A stretch of 64,000 nt of DNA from positions 1,178,001-1,242,000 of the forward strand of contig NZ_CP048115.1 in assembly GCF_010093045.1 (NCBI RefSeq), given 5' to 3'. Below are positions 9,384 through 17,155 of this stretch, one piece after another. Position 1 is the first letter of the stretch. Each line of letters begins with the position of its first letter. Source of the stretch: Mucilaginibacter sp. 14171R-50 (GTDB lineage: Bacteria; Bacteroidota; Bacteroidia; Sphingobacteriales; Sphingobacteriaceae). The notes under the pieces were generated by a model. The model was given only the letters and a program-made list of their open reading frames with translations. It was not told where the DNA came from and did no database searches. Made by a program: the position numbers and the translations under genes.

Positions 9384-9986
9384 CTACGCTATAACCACAC
9401 TGTTAATCCCTTTTTCTAAGGCAGTATCCTGTATGCCCGGTATCGATAAGCCTTCAACCCGGTAAACAGTAACATCTGTAAGGCCAATGAATGCCAGCAT
9501 GTGTCTAAGATACGGCACAGAAAAATCAAGGCCAGTCATAGGGCCTTCAGAGAAGATACCGCCCGATGATAAGGCGAGGTAAACCTTTTTGCTATCAAGT
9601 AATCCCTGTGGGCCATTCTCGTCATATTTAAAAGTTACGCCGCGTCTCACAATATGGTCTAACCACGCCTTAAGCGTAGAGGAGATATTAAAATTGTAAA
9701 TGGGAACGCCAATTACAATTATGTCTGCATCCTTTATTTCATTAATAGCCTCTTCCGAGTGTCTTATCGCTTCGAGGTCGCGGTGGGTGCGATGCTCTTC
9801 GGGCGTAAAAAACGAGGCGATGTGCACTTCTTCCAAGTGAGGGAACCGGTGCGTGGCCAGGTTATGTACTTTTACCGTGCTGCCGGGATATTCGGCTTTG
9901 ATTTTCTCGGTGATCGCGTTCCCAAGTTTAATACTCATGGATGCTTCGCCGCGCGGGCTCGAAATGATATGAAGTATCTTTTTCAT
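9384..9986 (-). CDS. azoR: FMN-dependent NADH-azoreductase
   Basis: 200 aa, the usual AzoR length. It belongs to the flavodoxin-like fold family: N-terminal ISSPRGEASMS binds the FMN phosphate, the PIYNFNISSTLKAWLD segment is the diagnostic central motif and LSSGGIFSEGP is the third FMN contact. It reduces quinones and azo compounds with NADH in the cytoplasm. It is divergent from an HxlR regulator with about 110 bp between, a layout common for redox-responsive pairs, so the regulator probably controls it. Start ATG at 9986. Confidence 0.93.
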   Translation of the reverse strand: MKKILHIISSPRGEASMSIKLGNAITEKIKAEYPGSTVKVHNLATHRFPHLEEVHIASFFTPEEHRTHRDLEAIRHSEEAINEIKDADIIVIGVPIYNFNISSTLKAWLDHIVRRGVTFKYDENGPQGLLDSKKVYLALSSGGIFSEGPMTGLDFSVPYLRHMLAFIGLTDVTVYRVEGLSIPGIQDTALEKGINSVVIA

Positions 9987-10005
9987 CTTTTTAACATTTA
10001 TTGAG

Positions 10006-10013
10006 CAAAGCTA
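10006..10013 (-). promoter_or_regulatory. azoR promoter -7 box
   Basis: The minus strand reads TAGCTTTG here, a TAnnTTTG match 20 bp before the azoR start. It lies only 2 bp from the plus-strand box at 10016, so the two divergent promoters overlap. Confidence 0.55.
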
Positions 10014-10015
10014 TG

Positions 10016-10023
10016 TACATTTG
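10016..10023 (+). promoter_or_regulatory. Possible hxlR promoter -7 box with nearby direct repeats
   Basis: TACATTTG matches TAnnTTTG. Just downstream, at about 10029-10060, two near-identical copies of AAAGTTAGTAGT / AAGGTTAGTGGT are spaced about two helical turns apart. They are candidate operator half-sites for the HxlR protein (inference). Confidence 0.45.
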
Positions 10024-10095
10024 CTTTTAAAAAGTTAGTAGTATACAAAAGGTTAGTGGTAACATATTTGTTAGCGATTTGAAAATCAGTACGTT

Positions 10096-10485
10096 ATGAG
10101 TAAACGAGATGCACGTTCGCATAGCGAATGTTTGAATACTTTAACCGCCATAGGCGATGCACTGTATGTAATTGGTGGTAAGTGGAAACTGCGCGTTATA
10201 GTAACTTTATTTAATGGCCGCAAACGCTTTAACGAAATACAGCGCACAATTGAAGGAATATCAGCAAAGGTGCTATCAAGCGAATTAAAAGAACTTGAGT
10301 TAAACGGTTTTGTAACGCGTACAGTGCACGCGCAAACCCCGGTGGTGGTAGAGTACGAACTGACCGATTACGCCGATACGCTAAATGAAGTTTTAGCTTC
10401 ATTATCTAAATGGGGCGCCCAGCACCGCGATAAGTTAAGGCAAGAAAGTAAGCGTTCGCAGGCTGCTGCTATTGATTACAGGTAG
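10096..10485 (+). CDS. HxlR family winged-helix transcriptional regulator
   Basis: 129 aa, the whole length being one HxlR-type winged helix domain: IGDALYVIGGKWKLRVI is the conserved start, followed by RFNEIQRTIEGISAKVLSSELKELELNGFV (helices 2-3) and the wing. The Cys in SECLN before the domain is the position used by HypR/QorR-like members to sense electrophiles (family knowledge). The gene is divergent from azoR, so control of a quinone or azo reductase in response to reactive electrophiles is a reasonable guess. Confidence 0.9.
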   Translation: MSKRDARSHSECLNTLTAIGDALYVIGGKWKLRVIVTLFNGRKRFNEIQRTIEGISAKVLSSELKELELNGFVTRTVHAQTPVVVEYELTDYADTLNEVLASLSKWGAQHRDKLRQESKRSQAAAIDYR

Positions 10486-10508
10486 ATGGCCACTTAACGC
10501 AAAATAGG

Positions 10509-10994
10509 TTATTTAAACCTTACAGGCACCCAGATATCTTCTTCCGATTCAGAGTCGTTGTTCTTATATTTTTCGCCTAATATTTCAAAATGCGGGCGGT
10601 TGTCAACCTCGTAGGCTGATGCCGGTAGCCAGGTGTTAAATATGTAATTAAATGTTGGCCCATACGCAGCGGGATTACCCTTATACAAAAAAACCGCATA
10701 CATGCCGCCGGGGATCGTGAAGGTTTCCATGCCCTTGGGTATATCACTATAATCGGTAACCTCAACAGCGGCCCATTTTTGGTGAGGGGTATCTATCGAA
10801 ACGTCGTTAAAATTTAAGTTAGGATCATACGCCTGCATGCATATAATATCGTTGCTAACCTTGTTTTGTATCTCGTTGCGGCGGGGCATAAACCCCCTGA
10901 ACAGTTCACCGGTTTTGTTTTGGGCAAGGGTCATCAACACATGGTTGCCCACCATTTTTTTTTCGGGTATGATTCTAATCTGCGGCTGCATCAT
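10509..10994 (-). CDS. GyrI-like / AraC effector-binding domain protein
   Basis: 161 aa if started at the ATG at 10994 (an in-frame ATG at 10991 is as good). The frame extends to 11009, but a promoter box at 11013-11020 puts the transcript start about there. The protein is a stand-alone GyrI-like small-molecule binding domain: IRIIPEKKMVG, then KWAAVEVTDYSDIPKGMETFTIPGGMYAVF and the C-terminal RPHFEILGEKY. Such proteins bind hydrophobic or cationic small molecules; some hydrolyse them. No DNA-binding domain is present. Convergent with hxlR and divergent from rlmF. Confidence 0.85.
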   Translation of the reverse strand: MMQPQIRIIPEKKMVGNHVLMTLAQNKTGELFRGFMPRRNEIQNKVSNDIICMQAYDPNLNFNDVSIDTPHQKWAAVEVTDYSDIPKGMETFTIPGGMYAVFLYKGNPAAYGPTFNYIFNTWLPASAYEVDNRPHFEILGEKYKNNDSESEEDIWVPVRFK

Positions 10995-11012
10995 GGCTTT
11001 TATCCTCAATCA

Positions 11013-11033
11013 CAAATATACTTTTTAACTTTG
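11013..11033. promoter_or_regulatory. Back-to-back promoters for the GyrI-like gene and rlmF
   Basis: The minus strand carries TATATTTG at 11013-11020 and the plus strand TAACTTTG at 11026-11033, both TAnnTTTG matches, only 5 bp apart. The plus box is 9 bp from the rlmF ATG, so that mRNA should have almost no leader. Confidence 0.6.
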
Positions 11034-11042
11034 CAGGATATT

Positions 11043-11954
11043 ATGGCAGACCAAGCAAATTCTCAGCAGGAAGAAAAAACCAACCTGCACCCGCGCAACG
11101 CTCACCGTAACCGGTATGATTTTAAGGCGCTTATAAAAACGCTGCCTGACCTAAAGCCCTTTGTGTCGCAGAACGAATTTGCCGACCTGACTATCGATTT
11201 TACCGATCCAGACGCTGTTAAGGCCCTAAATAAGGCTTTACTTAAGCAATACCATGGCGTAGATGCCTGGGATATTCCGGAAGGCTTCCTTTGTCCGCCA
11301 ATTCCGGGGAGGGCCGATTACATACACTATATAGCCGATGTATTGGCCGAAGGTAACAATGGGGTAGTACCAACCGGCAAAACCGTTAAAGTGCTTGACA
11401 TCGGCGTTGGCGCCAATTGCATCTATCCACTTTTGGGGCACAAGATATATGGTTGGGATTTTGTTGGCAGCGAAGCCGATTATATTGCCGCTGCAGCTGC
11501 AAAAAAGATAGTAGAAGACAATGGACTGGCAGGTGCAATAGATATCCGCAAACAAACATCATATTCAAATATTTTTCAGGGTGTGATAAAACCCGGCGAA
11601 AAGTTTGACATGACGATGTGCAATCCGCCGTTCCATTCTTCGTCAAAAGAGGTTAAAGAAAAATCGAGCCGTAAATGGAAGAATCTGGGCCAGGATAAAG
11701 GCGCCGCGCTCAACTTTGGCGGCCGTAATAACGAGCTTTGGTATGAAGGCGGCGAACCCCGTTTCCTGAATAAGATGATAAGCGAGAGTGTGCAGTATGG
11801 CCGGCAGTGCAAATGGTTTTCTTCGCTTATCTCCAAAAAAGCCACACTTGATGGCTGTTACAAATCGCTTGATTATTACAAGGCTGCGGATGTAAAAACC
11901 ATCAGCATGTCGCAGGGGCAAAAAACCAGCAGGATACTGGTTTGGCGGTTTTAG
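11043..11954 (+). CDS. rlmF: 23S rRNA (adenine(1618)-N(6))-methyltransferase
   Basis: 303 aa from the ATG at 11043. The open frame goes back to 10866, but that part is antisense to the GyrI-like gene and lies before the promoter. RlmF methylates A1618 of 23S rRNA. The family start NLHPRNAHRNRYDFKAL, the SAM-binding stretch VLDIGVGANCIYPLLG and the catalytic MCNPPFHSS (NPPF) motif are all present. Confidence 0.96.
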   Translation: MADQANSQQEEKTNLHPRNAHRNRYDFKALIKTLPDLKPFVSQNEFADLTIDFTDPDAVKALNKALLKQYHGVDAWDIPEGFLCPPIPGRADYIHYIADVLAEGNNGVVPTGKTVKVLDIGVGANCIYPLLGHKIYGWDFVGSEADYIAAAAAKKIVEDNGLAGAIDIRKQTSYSNIFQGVIKPGEKFDMTMCNPPFHSSSKEVKEKSSRKWKNLGQDKGAALNFGGRNNELWYEGGEPRFLNKMISESVQYGRQCKWFSSLISKKATLDGCYKSLDYYKAADVKTISMSQGQKTSRILVWRF

Positions 11955-11995
11955 CAACGCAACCATAGCCAGCCTGTCGTTATAAACAGTTCAAA

Positions 11996-12030
11996 GTGTT
12001 CACGTTCGGCGCACGTGAACACCGTGAACG
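11996..12030. repeat. Palindrome in the rlmF/DinB convergent spacer
   Basis: GTGTTCACGT and ACGTGAACAC form a perfect 10-bp stem with a 7-nt loop, and a third half-copy (CGTGAACG) follows. There is no U-run, so it is a weak terminator at best. It could be a REP-like repeat or a protein-binding site. It fills the spacer between two converging genes. Confidence 0.55.
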
Positions 12031-12097
12031 CCATTAATTAATTAGTAATCAGACCCTTCAATTTATTGGTGGCGCTATTGTGACACCAGCCGATGAA

Positions 12098-12607
12098 TTA
12101 CGACCTGTCCCAAAACGCGGGCGGTTCAATGCCCAGGGCGCGCAGGTAAACATAACCCTGAGCGCGATGGTGTATCTCGTTATCTATAAAATAGCGGATG
12201 CTATCGGTTATCGTATTCTCGTACATTCCGAAAGCTTTATCTGTTTCGCTAAAGCGGCCCGCGGGTATCTGCGGCCACAAAATATCAATTTGTTCGGTTA
12301 CCTCGTCCCAGGCCTCCAGCAGTTCGGCTTTGGTTTTTAATTGGGTGTCGCGGTTAAAATAATCAAGTTGGGGCGTGGTTTCCCATTTACCGGTAGCTAC
12401 GCCATTTATACCGCCGCTGGCAAGGCCTATCATTTCGCCGGCCAGTAAATTGTAGGTACGCATGCCGCCTATAGAAAATTCAAAAAGCTCTTTTTCGGGG
12501 AAGGCCGCCAATACCTTGCGACTAAGCCTGCGGTGCTCCTGCCAGTTGCTTAAAAGTTGCTGCGAGGTTATAACCGGTGTGTCGGTTATTGCTGTTGTGT
12601 TTGTCAT
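12098..12607 (-). CDS. DinB family protein
   Basis: 169 aa, a four-helix DinB-like domain. The Trp near the start of helix 1 (SNWQEHRRLSR) and the C-terminal EIHHRAQGYVYLRALGIEPP fit the family, whose members use three His to hold a metal ion; HHRAQ supplies one or two. Related proteins are thiol transferases such as bacillithiol S-transferases, but this one cannot be assigned a substrate. Monocistronic. Its upstream region has a second, degenerate copy at about 13567-13635. Confidence 0.85.
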   Translation of the reverse strand: MTNTTAITDTPVITSQQLLSNWQEHRRLSRKVLAAFPEKELFEFSIGGMRTYNLLAGEMIGLASGGINGVATGKWETTPQLDYFNRDTQLKTKAELLEAWDEVTEQIDILWPQIPAGRFSETDKAFGMYENTITDSIRYFIDNEIHHRAQGYVYLRALGIEPPAFWDRS

Positions 12608-12815
12608 GGTTTTTAAGTTTTAATGTTTATAATACAAAGAAACTTTAGGTGAATGACAGCAGTATGTCAGCAGGAAAAAATAGATGGTGTGCAGGCCGAT
12701 TTTTTAAATTTTAATAGCGGAGCCATTGCCACAGTTAGCATAGCTCCCGAACTGCCACTTTGGTGATCGCTTAAAAGTGATGGTTTCAATCCCCCACAAC
12801 TTCGTTAATAAATTA

Positions 12816-13391
12816 TCACTCGAGCTTTAATGGCGGGCCAACTACCTGCATTTCGTTATCTGCAAATAATTTAGCCATTTCGGCATGTGAAGGTTCGTGG
12901 TCTAAAGCGGCTACCGATACAAAGAAATTTTCTAATTTCCCCGCCGGCTGCAATGTAACCGTCATTTTGCCTCTTGCTGACGCCTGGGTCCAGGCATGTG
13001 GAACTTTCATCGGTAAAAATATGCTGTCGCCGGCTTTAAGGCGAAACTGATCCTCACCAACTTTAAATTGATACTCGCCTTCTAATACCTGAAATATTTC
13101 GTCCTGGCTATGATGGACATGCAACGGCGTGCCTTTACCCTGCGAAAGGCTCGTTTGCTCAAAAATGGCCAGCTGCCCATCTGTATCACTGCCTGATACC
13201 TTAACATCAATGATGTTTTGATTTACACCTTTTAGCTTGATATGACCATGGATCCTGCCTTCTCCGGCGTTAGCTATAAATGCTTTGCCTGTTCTTGCAA
13301 GGTTTGTACGCTCAAAAGCATTGCCAAGCACCGGTATAGATGCTGTCGCTAATAACGACGCGATAAATTTTTTCCTTCTCATGTTGCTCAA
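12816..13391 (-). CDS. Cupin domain protein with N-terminal export signal
   Basis: 191 aa; start at 13391, or at the second ATG at 13382 (MRRKKFIAS). The N-terminus has RRKKF before a hydrophobic stretch, which resembles a Tat or short Sec signal ending near NAFE. Residues ~85-150 are a cupin_2 domain with the metal-binding motif 1 PLHVHHSQDEIFQVLEGEYQ and motif 2 KAGDSIFLPMKVPHAW. It probably binds a metal in the periplasm; substrate unknown. Lies 208 bp upstream of the DinB gene on the same strand, with nothing recognisable between. Confidence 0.85.
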   Translation of the reverse strand: MSNMRRKKFIASLLATASIPVLGNAFERTNLARTGKAFIANAGEGRIHGHIKLKGVNQNIIDVKVSGSDTDGQLAIFEQTSLSQGKGTPLHVHHSQDEIFQVLEGEYQFKVGEDQFRLKAGDSIFLPMKVPHAWTQASARGKMTVTLQPAGKLENFFVSVAALDHEPSHAEMAKLFADNEMQVVGPPLKLE

Positions 13392-13469
13392 CTTAGGTAA
13401 GTAAGCAATTTAGTAAAAAATTATTGTTAAAACATTGATTATGAAAAGCTAACAGCTATTTACAAGGGT

Positions 13470-13640
13470 CACTCCGCGCAAAAAATCGTTCATAATTGCC
13501 TAAAAGGTGGATGTACTGCTTCCGGCTTTTGGGGTTAAACGCCTACCCAATGCGATATGGTGTGTGTCACGGCGTTAAGTTTTAATGTTATGGTACCAGG
13601 AAGCTATAGGTGAATGACAGCAGTATGCCGGCAAGCCTTG
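13470..13640 (-). pseudogene. Decayed copy of the hydrolase C-terminus joined to a copy of the DinB upstream region
   Basis: The spacer 13392-13705 holds no intact gene. On the minus strand 13480-13570 reads, with a stop inside it, a stretch containing IG, stop, AFNPK and a FFARS end that matches the true C-terminus of the neighbouring hydrolase (YIGEAFNPKPESKIPD...EFLAGEL). Next to it, 13567-13635 matches the DinB gene's upstream region at 12603-12672, including the shared run GGTGAATGACAGCAGTATG. This looks like the scar of a duplication and deletion that once held another hydrolase copy. Confidence 0.6.
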
Positions 13641-13705
13641 CGTAATTCAATATTATCATTTTGTTAACAACCCGTTTTGGGCACGCTCCTTGTTCGTGTA
13701 ACTAA

Positions 13706-13864
13706 ATGCATACTAACATTTTAGAGATAGTAATAGTAATAATATTGGCCTTGGCTATATTGATATGGCTTGTAATGCGCAACCGAAAAGACGAAGAATC
13801 CTTCGAAAAAGATGCGTTGGATGATAAAGAATTTGTAGAACGGCACGACCCGGACAAGGAATGA
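13706..13864 (+). CDS. Small single-pass membrane protein (52 aa)
   Basis: An ATG at 13706 opens a 52-codon frame ending with TGA at 13862-13864. Residues 5-24 are strongly hydrophobic (ILEIVIVIILALAILIWLVM) and are followed by a highly charged tail rich in Asp, Glu and Lys. This topology, with RNRKDEESFEKDA just after the helix, resembles small membrane proteins common in Bacteroidetes; function unknown. It is the only plus-strand gene between two minus-strand genes. Confidence 0.65.
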   Translation: MHTNILEIVIVIILALAILIWLVMRNRKDEESFEKDALDDKEFVERHDPDKE

Positions 13865-13892
13865 TACGTCCCGGTCCGGTTATTCTGTCAAA

Positions 13893-14731
13893 TTACAACT
13901 CTCCTGCCAAAAACTCATTCACCATTGCCACAAACAGATCGGGTATTTTACTTTCCGGTTTGGGATTAAATGCTTCGCCAATATAGCTGCCATGTGTGCC
14001 CGGCAGTATGGCTAAACGGCCATGTGCAGGGTGCGCGCCATTTTGGCGGCGTGTTCGGGCGTGGGCAGGTCCTGGTCGCCAATTATTACAAATGCCGGGG
14101 CTTGGATGCTTTTTAATTGCTCATCTGTCCAGCCTTTAAAGTTTAGCATTCGCTGCACATCTTTATTAAACATATTCATCAGCCCATGCTGTGTGCCTAT
14201 CTTCAGGTATTCATCCTTATATATCTGCGGCATATGGCTAAAGTCGGGCTTTTCAAAACCTTTCCAAAAGCCTTCAGGCGCGGCATCGCGTGTATAAAAT
14301 GCAGATGCTATAATAAGTTTGCCAACCTTACCGGCATGGCGCAGCCCCAGTTCTAAACACGTTTGCCCGCCGTTGCTGAAGCCTAAAAAGTCGGCTTTGG
14401 GGATGTTAAGCTGTTTTAATAGTTCGGCTACGTCGTCGGCATCCTGCGTAAAGGTTTCGGGTGCATCACGGTCGCCGGTATGGCCGTGGGCCTGTAGCTC
14501 AACCGCTATTACTTTATGCGTTTTTGCCAGTAGGGGCATTATACGGCTAAAGTTGGTTTTAATGGTAGAGCCGCCGCCGTGTATCAACACTAACGGAGTG
14601 CCCTCGCCTTGTATTTCGTAATACATTTTTATGCCGTTTACATTGGCGTAGCTGGCTATGGTTTGTGCGTCAGATTGGGTAGTTGCCATAATAAGTATAA
14701 TGCTGAAAATTGATAATTTAATGTATTTCAT
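13893..14731 (-). pseudogene. Alpha/beta hydrolase, exported, frameshifted near the 3' end
   Basis: Starts at ATG 14731 (MKYIKLSIFSIILIMATTQS), giving a signal peptide; the longer open frame to 14893 runs through repeat DNA. The core fold is intact: oxyanion HGGGSTIKTNF, nucleophile elbow LGFSNGGQ (Ser) and the Asp in IIGDQDLPTPEHAAKMARTL. The frame then meets TAG at 14012-14014. In another frame the expected C-terminus follows at once: GRLAILPGTHGSYIGEAF and an end at LAGEL (TAA 13893-13895), which supplies the catalytic His. One base seems lost near 14020-14026. Without it the enzyme lacks its catalytic His, so it is either a recent pseudogene or a sequencing error. Confidence 0.8.
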
Positions 14732-14835
14732 ATCCTGTTTATTAAGTTTTCGGTGCCGGCACCGAACGGGCTTTTTCTCCCTACCTCCGAGAGCAATAGC
14801 CCATGAATACACATATGAGTTATTGGGGGGCTTAA

Positions 14836-14941
14836 ATTCCCTCCTTGGGGAGGGGTGTGCAGGGTTGCGCCTTGGCAGGAGGGGTTTATACACGATGCAT
14901 AGGTATCAACCCCTCCCTACACCCTCCCGTTGGGAGGGAAT
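14836..14941. repeat. GGGAGGG-type inverted repeat element
   Basis: The arms ATTCCCTCCttggGGAGGGG (from 14836) and, inverted, CCCTCCCgttGGGAGGGAAT (to 14941) enclose GC-rich sequence. Each arm is itself a hairpin. The element sits in the 287-bp spacer between the hydrolase and the GlxA-type regulator. The remainder of that spacer shows no gene. Confidence 0.65.
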
Positions 14942-15018
14942 CTCACTAGCCCAACACTTTTAACTTATCCTGTCCAATGATGGGCTATTACCCCCGAGAA
15001 TGGCCGAGATGACGCATT

Positions 15019-15999
15019 TTACGCCGCCCTATCCTTACTGTACTTATTCCTGTATTCAATAGGCGAAAGGCCGGTTATCTTTTTAAAGATCATCCTGAAG
15101 GCTTTGGTATCGGTATAGCCCACGTTATACATTACCTCGTTAACGTTTTCGCGGATTGTTTCCAGGCTCATTTTGGCGGCCTCGATACGTACCCGCTGCA
15201 TATATTCTACTACCGTATTTGATGTGGCCTTTTTAAAGCGGCGTTCCAAATGCCGGCGGCTAATGGCAAACATGTCAGCCAGGTGATCCACCGTAATTTT
15301 GTCCTGGTAGTTATGCTCAATAAACTCCTGCGCTTTTTTTATTACTTCGTCTTCGTGGTCTTTTTGACCTCTGAAAATGATGAACAACGACTGGCTGTTG
15401 CGCTCGATATCTATCTCGAATATTTTAGAAGAATTAATAGCCATATCCCTTCCCGCGAATTTCTCAACCAAATAAAGCAGCAGGTTTAATGAGGAGTAAG
15501 CGCCGCCGCTGGTGTATATGCCCCCTTCGTCGGTAATGATCTTGTACGGCATCAGGTTTACATCAGGAAACATTTTGCGGAACTCATCGGCCATTAGCCA
15601 ATGCGTGGTGCAGCTGCGCCCCTTTAACAGCCCGGTAGAGGCCAGTATAAAGGCGCCTATGCAAAGCGAAACCACCTCGGCACCGGTTTTATATTGTTTT
15701 ATTATCCATGGTATAAAGTCGCTGTTATCGCTTAGTACTTTATTCACATCGCCATGCACGGCGGGAATAATGATCAGGTCGGTTTTGGCAACTTCATCAA
15801 AGGTCATATCGGGTTTAACGGTAAACAGGCCGTTAGTAAGGGCCGTTTCCTTGTTTAAACCAACCAGCTGTATTTTAAACAGCGGGGCTTTCTTCATCCT
15901 GTCAAGCGATTGGTTCACCATCGAGAACATCTTATAAGTTGCCTCTATGTTGCTCAGGCTGGTTTCGCCCTGCGGAATTAGGATCGATATGTGTTTCAT
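15019..15999 (-). CDS. GlxA family transcriptional regulator (DJ-1/PfpI domain plus AraC HTH)
   Basis: 326 aa from the ATG at 15999; the frame is open to 16035, but the promoter box at 16005-16012 overlaps that extension. Residues ~1-190 are a DJ-1/PfpI-like domain with the nucleophile-elbow region VVSLCIGAFILASTGLLKG and the following TTHW segment. Residues ~225-320 are an AraC-type double HTH (FISRRHLERRFKKAT, then YTDTKAFRMIFKKITGLSP). It should act as a DNA-binding regulator. It is divergent from the VOC/DoxX/SRPBCC operon, the likely target. Confidence 0.92.
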   Translation of the reverse strand: MKHISILIPQGETSLSNIEATYKMFSMVNQSLDRMKKAPLFKIQLVGLNKETALTNGLFTVKPDMTFDEVAKTDLIIIPAVHGDVNKVLSDNSDFIPWIIKQYKTGAEVVSLCIGAFILASTGLLKGRSCTTHWLMADEFRKMFPDVNLMPYKIITDEGGIYTSGGAYSSLNLLLYLVEKFAGRDMAINSSKIFEIDIERNSQSLFIIFRGQKDHEDEVIKKAQEFIEHNYQDKITVDHLADMFAISRRHLERRFKKATSNTVVEYMQRVRIEAAKMSLETIRENVNEVMYNVGYTDTKAFRMIFKKITGLSPIEYRNKYSKDRAA

Positions 16000-16004
16000 A
16001 ATGT

Positions 16005-16012
16005 CAAAGGTA
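16005..16012 (-). promoter_or_regulatory. Possible promoter box of the GlxA-type regulator
   Basis: The minus strand reads TACCTTTG, a TAnnTTTG match, 5 bp before the ATG at 15999. If used, the mRNA would be essentially leaderless. Confidence 0.45.
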
Positions 16013-16112
16013 GATGGTATTGTCGTCGCAATCAACCCCTTAGATTGTCGTAATTACACCCTTTTAAATATAGCAAAGCCATGCACCTTTGTAATGCATC
16101 AACAAATTATTT

Positions 16113-16325
16113 ATGATGATAGAGGTTTTTAAAACAAACGTTCAGGAAAGCGATAGATCAAGGATGCTGATCAAGAAGCTATCAGAACACTTCCCGGCAA
16201 GCAAAATAAATTTTGACCTGGAAGACTGCGACAAAATATTGCGTGTAGAGGGCAATGATTTTTGCGCTCACCACATCATAGAACTTCTTAAACTGGACGG
16301 ACACTATTGCGAGATACTTACATAA
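16113..16325 (+). CDS. Small conserved protein, ferredoxin-like (HMA-like) fold without metal motif
   Basis: 70 aa, start ATG at 16113 or 16116. The layout MIEVFKTNV...LIKKLSEHFPASKINFDLEDCDKILRVEG resembles a beta-alpha-beta-beta-alpha-beta heavy-metal-associated-like fold, but lacks the CxxC copper site. Short proteins of this kind are widespread in Bacteroidetes and of unknown function. First gene of the operon, 23 bp before the PhnB-like gene. Confidence 0.75.
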   Translation: MMIEVFKTNVQESDRSRMLIKKLSEHFPASKINFDLEDCDKILRVEGNDFCAHHIIELLKLDGHYCEILT

Positions 16326-16348
16326 CCCTAACAATAAAATAATAAGCC

Positions 16349-16759
16349 ATGTCGAAAATCAGCGCATACATCAATTTTAGAAATAACCAATGCGGCGAAG
16401 CCATGACCTTTTACCAAAGCATATTAGGCGGCGAGTTGAGTCTGATGCCTGTAAAAGGTTCGCCCATGCAGGATAGCTTCCCCGCAGAAGCGCAAGAAGG
16501 CGTGTTGCATGCCGACTTAACAGGCAGCGATTTCAGCATCCTTGGTACGGATATGCCTAACCCAAATATTCAGGGTACAGTAGGCATCGTATCCTTAACC
16601 ATAACCTGCGCCAACAAAGCCGAGGTGCACGAAAAGTTTGCCAAGTTGGCTGATGGCGGTAAAGTGGTACATGAAGTAATGACCTTTTTTGCCGGTACCA
16701 TGGGCAACGTTGTTGATAAGTACGGCATAGGCTGGGGTGTATTTACAGAAGAGCGATAA
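16349..16759 (+). CDS. VOC family protein (PhnB-like)
   Basis: 136 aa. The two beta-alpha-beta-beta-beta modules of the vicinal oxygen chelate fold are seen: ISAYINFRNNQCGEAMTFYQSILGGEL starts the first and GTVGIVSLTITCANKAEVHEKFAKLADGGKV the second, ending in DKYGIGWGVF. The HADLTGSDFSILG segment is the PhnB/3-demethylubiquinone-like signature. The enzymatic role is unknown for this subgroup. Confidence 0.9.
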   Translation: MSKISAYINFRNNQCGEAMTFYQSILGGELSLMPVKGSPMQDSFPAEAQEGVLHADLTGSDFSILGTDMPNPNIQGTVGIVSLTITCANKAEVHEKFAKLADGGKVVHEVMTFFAGTMGNVVDKYGIGWGVFTEER

Positions 16760-16772
16760 TTAACTTAACATC

Positions 16773-17153
16773 ATGACACTAAAAACCATTAAGATAGTTT
16801 ACTGGGCGCTCACCATTATATTCGGCTTATTTATGCTGATGGATGGCGGTGCGGGCGTAGCCAAAGAAAAAACCGGGCAGGATGTAATGCGCCATTTGGG
16901 TTACCCTGTTTATATAATGGTAATTACCGGCACTGCTAAGATATTGGGTGCTATTGCCCTGCTGCAAAACAAGTTTAAAACTATTAAGGAGTGGGCGTTT
17001 GCCGGTTTTGCGTTTAATTTTATAGGGGCGTTTGCTTCAAGGGCATTTGTGGGCGATAGTGGCTTCCTGTTAATTTTCCCGTTAATAATATTAATGGTTA
17101 TGTTTATCTTGTATTACTTCTGGAAACGATACCTAACCATTAAACCCCAATAA
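16773..17153 (+). CDS. DoxX-like membrane protein
   Basis: 126 aa, four hydrophobic segments, with the family pattern KIVYWALTIIFGLFMLMDG in helix 1 and a Gly-rich VITGTAKILGAIALL helix. It lies 13 bp behind the VOC gene and 2 bp before the SRPBCC gene, so it is translated within one operon. Function unknown. Confidence 0.85.
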   Translation: MTLKTIKIVYWALTIIFGLFMLMDGGAGVAKEKTGQDVMRHLGYPVYIMVITGTAKILGAIALLQNKFKTIKEWAFAGFAFNFIGAFASRAFVGDSGFLLIFPLIILMVMFILYYFWKRYLTIKPQ

Positions 17154-17155
17154 CA

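Noticed and set aside
10866..11042. N-terminal extension of rlmF by 59 residues
   Set aside because: It is antisense to the GyrI-like gene and upstream of the rlmF promoter box; RlmF family starts shortly after 11043.
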